From: an uncultured Bacteriovorax sp. | GTDB lineage: Bacteria; Bdellovibrionota; Bacteriovoracia; Bacteriovoracales; Bacteriovoracaceae | Reading direction: 5' to 3' | Assembly: GCA_946480715.1 (NCBI GenBank) | Contig: CAMLKK010000082.1 | Span: 1 to 8,249 of the forward strand | Length of the DNA: 8,249 nt | In this document: positions 1 through 6,336 of the stretch, one piece after another | Layout of the letters: each line of letters starts with the position of its first letter | Position numbering within the stretch: the first letter of the stretch is position 1 | Translations under genes and position numbers: made by a program | Notes under the pieces: generated by a model | Database searches by the model: none | Told to the model about the DNA's origin: nothing | Seen by the model: the letters and a program-made list of their open reading frames with translations, nothing else

Positions 1-548
1 TTGAAGTCGTTCTTACATTGGTGCTCGCTGTGGCACTAGGTGTTGCATTTTGGGGCTGGACCTTTGTTTATGAATTCGCCAAACCGGCCTTAAAAATATT
101 CGGACTCGGTTATTTGACGGCGGGGTTTTGGATTTTGGCCAGTGTGTTGATTCCCAACATTATTCGGAAACCAGGAGTAGCGATCATTGCTTCTGTGATG
201 GCCGCTTTCGTCGAAAGTTTGCTTACTCATTGGGGACTGATGTCGCTCGTATGGGGACTCGTGCAAGGATTGGGAGCTGAAGCCGTCTTTTTTATTCTTT
301 CTTACAAAAGATGGAACGTTGTGGTTCTAGTGATGGCAGCTGTTCTTTCTTCGACATTTAGTTATGCCCTCGATTTTTTCATCTACAATTATGGCGATCT
401 TGATTTGAAGATGAATCTTTTGCAGTGGGGATCGTTTGCCATTTCATCTGTTTTTCTTGCAGGAGTAGCCGCGCATCTTCTTTCGCAACGGCTTTTACGA
501 TTAGGCGTGCTTGATCAATTCCTCATCGCGCGTTTTGAAGATGTATAA
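1..548 (+). CDS. ykoE: ECF transporter substrate-binding (S) membrane subunit, YkoE-like, 5' partial
   Basis: Integral membrane S component of an energy-coupling-factor ABC importer, probably binding thiamine or its HMP moiety. The frame is open to the window edge (first full codon at 3), so the real start lies upstream. The TTG at 18 is internal, because family members carry residues before the conserved WGWTFVY-like segment. About 181 residues are visible, mostly hydrophobic, with room for five or six helices. Family hallmarks are a GYL.AGFWI stretch, the IRKPG turn (about 162-176), the AAFVESLL helix and the QGLGAEAVFF segment; this pattern matches Bacillus YkoE as I remember it. The TAA stop overlaps the following ATPase gene by 8 bp, so the two are co-transcribed and probably translationally coupled. 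The substrate is inferred from family resemblance only. Any TPP riboswitch or promoter would lie upstream of the window. Confidence 0.85.
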   Translation, partial: EVVLTLVLAVALGVAFWGWTFVYEFAKPALKIFGLGYLTAGFWILASVLIPNIIRKPGVAIIASVMAAFVESLLTHWGLMSLVWGLVQGLGAEAVFFILSYKRWNVVVLVMAAVLSSTFSYALDFFIYNYGDLDLKMNLLQWGSFAISSVFLAGVAAHLLSQRLLRLGVLDQFLIARFEDV

Positions 549-1911
549 ATTATCTCCTTTTTCATTCACATATCGCGGCGGAAAGAAAAAATTATTTTCT
601 TCGAAATCAATTGAAATAAATGCCAACGAAACAATTCTCATTACTGGACCATCCGGAGGAGGAAAGAGTACTTTTTTACAATTGTTAAAAGGTATAATTC
701 CGCAATTTGTAGCGGGAAAATTAGAAGGCGAGATTCATTTTAAAGGACTGCCGCTGCATGGAAAAGCTTTTGATCAAAATTTGAAAAGCATCATCTATCT
801 TTTTCAAAATCCTTTCACACAATTGATTTATCCCTACGCAGACGAAGAGTTTTTTTTCTCAATGGAAAATTTCAATTTCACTCGTGAGGAAATGGAAAAA
901 CAAAAACTGAAATTTGAAAAAAGTTTTGGATTAGAAAAATTGTGGGGAAGAAAAACGCAGGAACTTAGTAATGGTGAATGCCAGCGCTTAGTTCTCGCCT
1001 CTTTATTGGCCATTCAGCCAGAAGTAGTCTTATTAGACGAACCAACAGCTTTTCTTGATCCGGAAGGAAGACGTGAATTTTATCACTACCTTCCTCAAAT
1101 GAAAGAGGATCGCTTGCTCATTATGATTGATCATCACGTAAAAGAAGTACTTCCTTTTGTCGACAAAGTGTTTTACGTAGATAGCTCGGGGGAAATATCT
1201 GAGCGCGATAAGAATGATCTGGTAGATAAAATTGAAAGGAAAATAGTTGAACCAAAATTCAATCAAACTTCTCCAAACCTGGAACTCTCAGTTGAAAATT
1301 TGAAGTTTGGTTACGATAAAAAGAATCCTTTGATCAATGGATTAAATGCACATTTTAAGAGTCACGAAATCATTGTGATCAGAGGAAAAAATGGAGTTGG
1401 TAAAAGTACGCTTTTCAAACTTCTTGCTGGCATTCTTCAACCTAAAAGCGGGAAAGTGAATCTTGCTTTAGAAGAAGGAAAGAAGATCTCTGGCAGAAAA
1501 CTGCAGGATTATTGCGGATTCATTTTCCAAAACCCCGAAACGCATTTTTTCTTCGATACAATTGCGGAAGAGCTCGCTCAGGGGATGAAAAAAAACATTT
1601 CACCAGAGACAAAAGAAGAACTTCTCAAGGCCTTTTTTCATCAGCTAGATATTCATAAATCTCCCTTTATGTTGTCAGAAGGCGAAAAGCGAAGGCTTTC
1701 AATTCTGCTCACACTTTTTATGGGGAAATCGCTCTTTTTCTATGATGAGCCAACTTTTGGACAGGACACTCAATCAAAAGAGATGATTAAAACGCTCATG
1801 AAAACGATCAAAAAACATGGACCACTTCAGATTGTGATTTCCCACGATGAAGAGTTTATTCAAGATATTGCAGATAAAATTTATACTCTGGAAGATGGAG
1901 TGCTCGTTTGA
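541..1911 (+). CDS. ykoD: ECF transporter ATPase, two fused ABC domains (YkoD-like)
   Basis: Cytoplasmic motor of the ECF importer, with both ATPase domains in one 456-residue chain. Domain 1: A-loop Y11, Walker A GPSGGGKST (36-44), Q-loop Q89 in FQNP, signature LSNGE (142-146), Walker B VVLLDEP (162-168), switch histidine H198. Domain 2: A-loop Y258, Walker A GKNGVGKST (282-290), Q330 in FQNP, signature LSEGE (378-382), Walker B ending DEP (402-404), H435. Both sites therefore look competent. The FQNP Q-loops and the fusion are typical of the cobalt/thiamine-type ECF ATPases. The D-loop of domain 2 reads FGQD instead of the usual G-L-D. I chose the ATG at 541 because it places the first beta strand normally; in-frame TTG codons at 511 and 535 are alternatives, and no clear Shine-Dalgarno precedes any of them. 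It overlaps the S component by 8 bp and ecfT by 4 bp. Confidence 0.93.
   Translation: MYKLSPFSFTYRGGKKKLFSSKSIEINANETILITGPSGGGKSTFLQLLKGIIPQFVAGKLEGEIHFKGLPLHGKAFDQNLKSIIYLFQNPFTQLIYPYADEEFFFSMENFNFTREEMEKQKLKFEKSFGLEKLWGRKTQELSNGECQRLVLASLLAIQPEVVLLDEPTAFLDPEGRREFYHYLPQMKEDRLLIMIDHHVKEVLPFVDKVFYVDSSGEISERDKNDLVDKIERKIVEPKFNQTSPNLELSVENLKFGYDKKNPLINGLNAHFKSHEIIVIRGKNGVGKSTLFKLLAGILQPKSGKVNLALEEGKKISGRKLQDYCGFIFQNPETHFFFDTIAEELAQGMKKNISPETKEELLKAFFHQLDIHKSPFMLSEGEKRRLSILLTLFMGKSLFFYDEPTFGQDTQSKEMIKTLMKTIKKHGPLQIVISHDEEFIQDIADKIYTLEDGVLV
1897..1900 (+). promoter_or_regulatory. Ribosome binding site for the TTG-start ecfT gene
   Basis: GGAG lies 7 bases before the TTG at 1908, inside the last codons of the ATPase gene. 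It supports TTG as the true start. The start and the upstream stop share the bases TTGA, a typical arrangement for translational coupling. Confidence 0.6.
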
Positions 1912-2585
1912 AAGCAAAACAAGAATTCATTCACTCTTGGTATTTATTGTTGATAAGCTTTTGCTGTTTGATTTTTTTGCTTCTCTCTCCCTACCTTTAT
2001 GCCAATATCGCTCTCGTCCTTTTCCTTCATTTTTTATGTTTTAAAAACGGTATGCAGTTATCAATGTTTTTCAAACATTGTGTGGTTGCTTTGTTGTTTG
2101 CAGCAATGATGGGCGGATTTACTTTAATTTGGGGCAATCAACAGCAGGCGCTTTCATTAGGATTAAGACTTTTTTTGCTCATACTAGCTTCTATGGCGTC
2201 GGGGCGAATACTCAACTATACAAAAGTAGTTCTCTTTTTAGTCATCCACAAAGGGCTTAAAGTTCTTTGGGGATATCCTATTATGATTGCCTTAAATTCA
2301 ATTCTGCTTTTTAAAGAAGAATATGAAAAAATAAAATTGAACGGGAAACTTCGCGGTCTGAGTTTTTTTGAAAAAATCGGAATGCTTTTTCCGCTTCTCG
2401 TATTTGCCATCAGGCACTCGCAAAGAGGATCTCTATCCCTCGTGACCAGGGGATTGAACCCCAGCAAGAGTTTCTATTTTAGTTATGAAACTTCAGCACG
2501 CGATCGTAAGATCTTTTGGACCTTTTTCCTGGTGTACCTCTGCTTGTGTGGAGGCTTACTGGCCTTCCACTTCAACATTGGCTAA
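1908..2585 (+). CDS. ykoC: ECF transporter transmembrane coupling subunit EcfT (YkoC/CbiQ-like)
   Basis: Membrane subunit that links the S component to the ATPase dimer. It is 225 residues long, close to the usual family size (about 250). Hydrophobic segments lie near residues 12-45, 57-75, 83-98, 106-134 and 203-222. The long amphipathic region between about 135 and 200 corresponds to the coupling helices. It contains the two short X-R-G elements expected of EcfT: LRG at 148-150 and TRG at 180-182, the second in an RHSQRGSLSLVTRG context that matches the family's R....A....RG pattern. The start is TTG with a good GGAG site 7 bases upstream. The gene follows the ATPase with a 4 bp overlap, giving the order S, AA', T as in Bacillus ykoEDC. 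The TAA stop is 9 bases before oxyR. The assignment rests on context plus these motifs. Confidence 0.87.
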   Translation: MKAKQEFIHSWYLLLISFCCLIFLLLSPYLYANIALVLFLHFLCFKNGMQLSMFFKHCVVALLFAAMMGGFTLIWGNQQQALSLGLRLFLLILASMASGRILNYTKVVLFLVIHKGLKVLWGYPIMIALNSILLFKEEYEKIKLNGKLRGLSFFEKIGMLFPLLVFAIRHSQRGSLSLVTRGLNPSKSFYFSYETSARDRKIFWTFFLVYLCLCGGLLAFHFNIG

Positions 2586-2594
2586 ACTAAGGTT

Positions 2595-3536
2595 ATGACA
2601 ATCACACAATTAGAATATGTTCTCGCGGTAGATAAATTTCGCCATTTTGGTAAAGCGGCCAAGGCCTGTAATGTGACTCAACCGACGTTGTCGATGCAGT
2701 TGCAGAAAGCTGAAGAAGAATTAGGCGTTGTTCTTTTTGATCGTTCCAAGAATCCGATTCTTCCGACACCGGAAGGTGAAAGAATAATCGTGCAAGCGAG
2801 ATCAGTGATTCGTGAATATAAAAAAATATTCTCTATCATCGATGCCTCAAAAGAAGAAGTAAGCGGCGATTTCCGTTTGGGAGTCATTCCCACGCTCACG
2901 CCTTATGTCGTTCCGCTTTTTGCCGGTGCATTTGTTAAAAAATATCCACAAGTAAGTCTCACGATAGAAGAATTTAAAACAGAAGATATCATTGAACTTC
3001 TGAATAAAGATGAGCTCGATGCGGGATTATTGGTAACACCTCTTGTAGGTGAGACATTTATTGAGCGAGTTCTTTTTCACGAACCGTTTTCTGTGTTTGC
3101 TTCCAAAAATCACCAGCTGTTGAAAAAAACAAAAATTAGAGATCGCGATCTCGATACCAGTGATGTTTGGCTTCTCAACGAAGGACATTGTTTCCGTCAG
3201 CAGGTTCTGAACATTTGCCGCATTAAAGATAAAGGGATACACGATAACCTAAAATTTGAAAGCGGAAATCTTGAAACTCTAAAGAACATGGTTACGAACA
3301 GCAATGGATATACATTACTTCCTCAGCTGGCCGTAAATAATCTTTCAAACGAAGATAAGAAGTTTGTGAGAGAGTTTCAATCTCCAGTACCTACAAGAGA
3401 AATATCACTAGTTCACAATAGAATTTTTCTGAAGGAAAAGATTATTACAGCGCTGGAAGAAGAAATCGTTGATCATCTTCCAGACAGCTTAAAATCACTT
3501 AAAAAGAAAAACATCGAAGTCATCAGCATCAACTAA
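2595..3536 (+). CDS. oxyR: OxyR-like hydrogen-peroxide-sensing LysR-family regulator
   Basis: Cytoplasmic DNA-binding regulator of 313 residues (E. coli OxyR is 305). Residues 1-60 form the winged helix-turn-helix, with the family core VTQPTLS at 27-33 and a start aligned with E. coli OxyR (M-x-I-x-x-LEY). Residues about 90-290 form the sensor domain. The redox cysteines are in GHC (C199) and NIC (C208), the same positions and 9-residue spacing as in E. coli. T100, T129 and H198 of the peroxide pocket are also present, as are SGNLETLKNMV and GYTLLPQLAV. I therefore infer disulfide-based peroxide sensing. AAGG ends only 2 bases before the ATG, too close for a normal ribosome site, so coupling to ecfT translation is plausible. 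With a 9 bp gap after ecfT, any private promoter must lie inside ecfT; I could not identify one. The stop is 3 bp from the convergent argS stop. Confidence 0.92.
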   Translation: MTITQLEYVLAVDKFRHFGKAAKACNVTQPTLSMQLQKAEEELGVVLFDRSKNPILPTPEGERIIVQARSVIREYKKIFSIIDASKEEVSGDFRLGVIPTLTPYVVPLFAGAFVKKYPQVSLTIEEFKTEDIIELLNKDELDAGLLVTPLVGETFIERVLFHEPFSVFASKNHQLLKKTKIRDRDLDTSDVWLLNEGHCFRQQVLNICRIKDKGIHDNLKFESGNLETLKNMVTNSNGYTLLPQLAVNNLSNEDKKFVREFQSPVPTREISLVHNRIFLKEKIITALEEEIVDHLPDSLKSLKKKNIEVISIN

Positions 3537-3539
3537 AAA

Positions 3540-5342
3540 CTACATTTTTTCTGGCGGAGTCATTCCTAGCAAATAGAGACCCGTTTTTAATGTATCAGCA
3601 AATGCTTTTAACAAGCTTAAGCGTGCTGATTTCAATTCTTCTGATTCTGCTTTAAGAACAGATAGCTCAGTGTAAAAACGGTTATACGCCTTACATGTAA
3701 AAAAGAGGTGATTAGCAAGCGTGCTTGGACGATAGTTTTCACATGCACCAATTGTCACTTGATTGAAGTCGTAAAGATGTCTCATAAGATCTCTTTCCGT
3801 CTCATGCGTAAGCAGATCGAGATGATCAAACGAAGCTTTAATTCCCTGTTCAGCGGCTTTTGTGAGAATTGATTGGGTACGTGCATATGAGTACATCAAG
3901 TAGGGACCTGAGTTTCCTTCGAAAGAAACCCATTCCTTTGGATCGAAAACAATTTCTTTAACCGGATCTGCTTGAAGCATTCCGTATTTAATCGCACCAA
4001 CAGCTAATTTGTGAGCTGTATCCTTCATGCGAGCTTCATCCCATTCACCTTTATACTTTTCCAGATAAACGTTGATTTCGTTGATAACGAGATCGATCAA
4101 TTGCAGGAATGTGAAAGAGTTTCCAGAGCGCGATGACATTTTTCCGTCTGGACGAACAACCATTCCATATGAAAGGTGGTAACACTTAGACGCTTGCGGG
4201 AAACCCATTTTTTCCAGAGCGTGGAACACTTGTTTGAAGTGATGGTTTTGTTCACTTGCTACAACGTAAATAGAACGATCAATTTGATATTTGTTAAATT
4301 TAACAGCGGCAAGAGCGAGATCTTTAGTTCCGTAGAGAGTGGTACCATCAGTTTTTCTTACCATGAAGAAACCAAGTTTTTTATCAGACATATCCATTCC
4401 GATAGCACCTTGGTCTTCTTTGAAAACACCTTTCTTTAAATACTCATCAACGATTTTTTGTGAATCCTCACTTACTTCTGATTCATAGAAGAAGTGATCA
4501 AACTTCACATCAAGCCATTTATAAATGCGATCAAAATCATCTAAACAGTACTGACGAGTGACTTTCCATGTTTCGTAATATTTTCCTGATTTGTTTTCTA
4601 TTTCTTTCAAGATCGTCGAAATTTCTTTGTGGTATTGAGCTTTTAATGTTTCATCAGCGGCCGCATCTTTTAACTTATTGTTGGCCTCAACATAACGTTG
4701 TCCAAGCCACTCCGCCTTGTTTTCCATTTCTTCAAGTTTGTCAGATCCAGTATAGTGATCAACGCCCCAAAGACATTTAGCTATGTGAGTTCCTTCGTCG
4801 CCGATATAGTTGGCCGCAATCACTTTGTAACCATTGTAAATGAAGAGACGGCAAATGCTGTCACCCAGACAAACGTTACGTCCGTGACCAACGTGGAATT
4901 CTTTGTGAGTGTTTGGCTGAGAGAATTCAATCATCACATTCGTTTTATTTCTTTCAGCGTTTTTCTTTAGGAGATTAAATCCATCACCGCTTACAAGACT
5001 TGGAACGATCGCTTTTGCGACTTGTTTCTGATTAGTGAAGATGTTGAGGAAAGCACCTTTAAGAACAACACTTTCAACCCATGGGTTGTTGGCTTCTTCC
5101 AGATGGCGTTTTAATTCTGTCGCAACTTCGTTAGGGTTTTTCTTGATCGCTTTTGCAAAACGAAAACACGGAAGAGCATAGTCACCTAGAGATTTTTCTG
5201 GCGGCTGTTCCAATGTTTTGAAAAAATCAACAACCGTCAGTTCGGCGGGAATATTAGGTTCGATTTTTTGAAGTGCTTGAAAAAGTGAATCGGCAAGAGA
5301 CACTTTCGCAGGATCGTAAGAAAAATTACTTAGTGCAGACAC
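3540..5342 (-). CDS. argS: Arginyl-tRNA synthetase
   Basis: Class Ia synthetase that charges tRNA-Arg with arginine using ATP, in the cytoplasm. It has 600 residues, slightly longer than the roughly 577 of E. coli. The N-terminal tRNA D-loop-recognition domain (about 13-105) carries the GDYALPCFRFAK pattern. The Rossmann catalytic domain holds HVGH (150-153, the HIGH motif), NYIGDEGTH (178-186) and KMSSR (401-405, the KMSKS equivalent). The C-terminal DALR-type anticodon-binding domain runs from about SYARTQ (485-490) to the family-typical ending with a final Met. All key elements are intact. The start is GTG, chosen for an AGGAG 5 bases upstream and for the N-terminal fit. It is the last gene of a minus-strand unit with osmC (8 bp gap). 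No obvious terminator follows the TAG stop; downstream lies the convergent oxyR. Confidence 0.97.
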   Translation of the reverse strand: MSALSNFSYDPAKVSLADSLFQALQKIEPNIPAELTVVDFFKTLEQPPEKSLGDYALPCFRFAKAIKKNPNEVATELKRHLEEANNPWVESVVLKGAFLNIFTNQKQVAKAIVPSLVSGDGFNLLKKNAERNKTNVMIEFSQPNTHKEFHVGHGRNVCLGDSICRLFIYNGYKVIAANYIGDEGTHIAKCLWGVDHYTGSDKLEEMENKAEWLGQRYVEANNKLKDAAADETLKAQYHKEISTILKEIENKSGKYYETWKVTRQYCLDDFDRIYKWLDVKFDHFFYESEVSEDSQKIVDEYLKKGVFKEDQGAIGMDMSDKKLGFFMVRKTDGTTLYGTKDLALAAVKFNKYQIDRSIYVVASEQNHHFKQVFHALEKMGFPQASKCYHLSYGMVVRPDGKMSSRSGNSFTFLQLIDLVINEINVYLEKYKGEWDEARMKDTAHKLAVGAIKYGMLQADPVKEIVFDPKEWVSFEGNSGPYLMYSYARTQSILTKAAEQGIKASFDHLDLLTHETERDLMRHLYDFNQVTIGACENYRPSTLANHLFFTCKAYNRFYTELSVLKAESEELKSARLSLLKAFADTLKTGLYLLGMTPPEKM

Positions 5343-5347
5343 GTTAA

Positions 5348-5352
5348 CTCCT
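5348..5352 (-). promoter_or_regulatory. Ribosome binding site for the GTG-start argS gene
   Basis: AGGAG read on the minus strand lies 5 bases before the GTG at 5342. It overlaps the TAG stop of the osmC-family gene (5351-5353), so ribosomes ending on osmC sit on the argS initiation region. This supports GTG as the start and suggests translational coupling. Confidence 0.65.
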
Positions 5353-5797
5353 AGTGGACAACAACTTCTGATTTAATCGATTGAGCGATAAAACAGTTTG
5401 CATGAGCTTTCTCATGCAGTTTTTTTAATTCTTCTGATGAAGGTATTTTATCACCATAAAAATCGATTACAGGAAATAGATCTATTTTAGTAACGGCCAT
5501 TTTACCGTTTTCATTTTTTTCTAATAGAGCATCAGCGCGACAGCAATACTCACGAACTTTGATATTTGATTTCGTTGCGATCGCAAGAAACGTCATCATG
5601 TGACAGCTAGCTAGCGCAGCTGCCAGCAATTCTTCCGGGTTGGTTGTTTTGCCAGAGCCTTTGTATTCAGGAGATGCAGAATTGTTAATTTTCTGATCTC
5701 CACCTAAATCAATGCGGTGGTCACGATTAAAATGATCGTAAGTGAAATTGTCTAAATCCGAATTCGTCCATTCAAGGTTTATTGAGTAGGTAGACAT
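5351..5797 (-). CDS. OsmC/Ohr-superfamily protein, probable thiol peroxidase
   Basis: Small cytoplasmic protein of 148 residues, the usual OsmC-family length. Family members reduce organic hydroperoxides through a cysteine pair. The first conserved cysteine is C65 in the helix that begins NPEELLAAALASCHMM (53-68), with the conserved glutamate in NPEE. The second is C134 in AHANCFIAQS (131-140). An additional adjacent pair, C85-C86, is not part of the family core. The N-terminal part has the usual beta strands and a GG turn (32-33). It looks more like the general OsmC branch than classic Ohr, so the natural substrate is uncertain. ATG start; AAGGA lies 10 bases upstream inside the preceding gene. 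It is the middle gene of a tight minus-strand unit (3 bp after the membrane-protein gene, 8 bp before argS). A role in oxidative defence fits the nearby OxyR, but regulation by it is only a guess. Confidence 0.88.
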   Translation of the reverse strand: MSTYSINLEWTNSDLDNFTYDHFNRDHRIDLGGDQKINNSASPEYKGSGKTTNPEELLAAALASCHMMTFLAIATKSNIKVREYCCRADALLEKNENGKMAVTKIDLFPVIDFYGDKIPSSEELKKLHEKAHANCFIAQSIKSEVVVH

Positions 5798-5800
5798 AAA

Positions 5801-6241
5801 CTATTCGTCCTTCACTTTGTATTCAGCATCGATTGTTGTTCCATCAAACTGGTTAAACTTTTGTGGACGAGCAGAACCCATACGTTTTGTGATGACAAAT
5901 TTTTCTGACGATTCACCACCAAGCGCGATTAACCATGCGAGTACAACTAAAATTTGGTTTGTATGCCAGTAAGAAACGGTGGCCAATGTTGCCACAAGAA
6001 TTCTTGGAGCGATGAAAAATCCCACCCACCAAAGCAGTCCACCAAATTCAATGGAACCTACTAACAGACCTGATACTAGGAGAGTCAAGCGTGGGAATAG
6101 TGCGATTGAAAAAAGAAAAAACCATCCATGTTTAACGAAAAAATCAACGTTCTTAAATTCGACGTTTGCGTAGTTAATTAAAAGAGTTGAGGCACCTGTG
6201 ATGGCAAGAAAGATGAATAATATTTTAATGATTGTTTTCAT
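5801..6241 (-). CDS. Conserved small multi-pass membrane protein of unknown function
   Basis: I cannot assign a function. It has 146 residues with about four hydrophobic segments near 4-23, 38-62, 66-90 and 94-108, followed by a polar, probably cytoplasmic tail of about 35 residues. Features that look conserved-like rather than random are FPR (49-51) within the second segment, WWVGFFIAPR (71-80), YWHTN (91-95), AWLIALGGES (102-111) and the SSEK that follows. I have an impression of similar hypothetical proteins in other proteobacteria but cannot verify it. There is no signal-peptide cleavage site, cysteine or metal-binding motif. ATG start at 6241 with no clear Shine-Dalgarno. It is the first gene of the unit with osmC (3 bp gap) and argS, and divergent from lon. 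Buried arginines at 51 and 80 beside prolines could matter for folding or transport. Confidence 0.8.
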   Translation of the reverse strand: MKTIIKILFIFLAITGASTLLINYANVEFKNVDFFVKHGWFFLFSIALFPRLTLLVSGLLVGSIEFGGLLWWVGFFIAPRILVATLATVSYWHTNQILVVLAWLIALGGESSEKFVITKRMGSARPQKFNQFDGTTIDAEYKVKDE

Positions 6242-6277
6242 GCGGATACTTTATCAAAACGCATGACAATAAGGAAT

Positions 6278-6304
6278 AAAAAACAAAAAAGAAGGCACAG
6301 CCTT
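6278..6304 (-). terminator. Possible weak intrinsic terminator reading away from lon
   Basis: On the minus strand the bases read AAGGC-TGT-GCCTT followed by C, six T, G and six T. That is a hairpin plus U-tract, but the stem has only 5 pairs. No minus-strand gene precedes it in the window, so it would either stop antisense transcripts from lon or attenuate the downstream 6241-3540 unit. Equally, the A-tract may simply be an UP-like element for the lon promoter, since it lies about 47-59 bases before the lon ATG. Confidence 0.3.
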
Positions 6305-6330
6305 GACGAAATTATAAGCGTTCTCATCTT
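6302..6330 (+). promoter_or_regulatory. Candidate lon promoter, heat-shock (sigma-32)-like
   Basis: CTTGACG (6302-6308) resembles the sigma-32 -35 element CTTGAAA. After 13 bases, TCTCATCT (6322-6329) matches CCCCATnT at five of seven defined positions. Read as a housekeeping promoter, TTGACG matches the -35 consensus at five of six positions, with CATCTT (6325-6330) as a poor -10 at 16 bases. Either reading puts the transcription start within a few bases of the lon ATG at 6337. lon is a classic heat-shock gene, which agrees with this, but the -10 match is imperfect. Confidence 0.35.
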
Positions 6331-6336
6331 TTGATT

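Larger units (their letters stand above)
6242..6336. other. Divergent intergenic control region between the membrane-protein unit and lon
   Basis: The only non-coding stretch of note, 95 bp. It contains an A-rich tract (6271-6293), a perfect 5-bp inverted repeat AAGGC-ACA-GCCTT (6292-6304) and a promoter candidate for lon (6302-6330). No convincing promoter could be identified for the minus-strand unit: TTGTCA (minus, 6269-6264) resembles a -35 box but lacks a matching -10 at normal spacing. No CIRCE-type operator was seen. Confidence 0.6.

Noticed and set aside
18..20. TTG at 18 as the start of the ykoE-like gene.
   Set aside because: The frame is open to the window edge and family members have more residues before this point, so the gene is simply cut by the window.
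1033..1266. Minus-strand open frame of 77 codons within the ATPase gene.
   Set aside because: It overlaps the clearly conserved first ABC domain on the opposite strand; no motif, ribosome site or plausible protein composition.
1847..2044. Plus-strand 65-codon frame spanning the ATPase/ecfT junction.
   Set aside because: It runs out of frame through two well-supported genes that overlap by 4 bp.
2447..2466. A GGGG-ATTGAA-CCCC palindrome whose reverse complement resembles a tRNA T-arm (GGTTCAA).
   Set aside because: It lies inside the EcfT coding frame, encoding the conserved TRGLN stretch, and no acceptor, anticodon or D-arm sequence can be assembled around it on either strand.
4176..4970. 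Plus-strand open frames opposite argS.
   Set aside because: They are antisense shadows of a gene with all its catalytic motifs intact; the translations show no recognisable domain.
6264..6269. TTGTCA on the minus strand as a -35 box for the membrane-protein/osmC/argS unit.
   Set aside because: At 16-18 bases spacing the sequence bears no resemblance to a -10 element; the nearest candidate, GATAAA, is only about 8-9 bases away.
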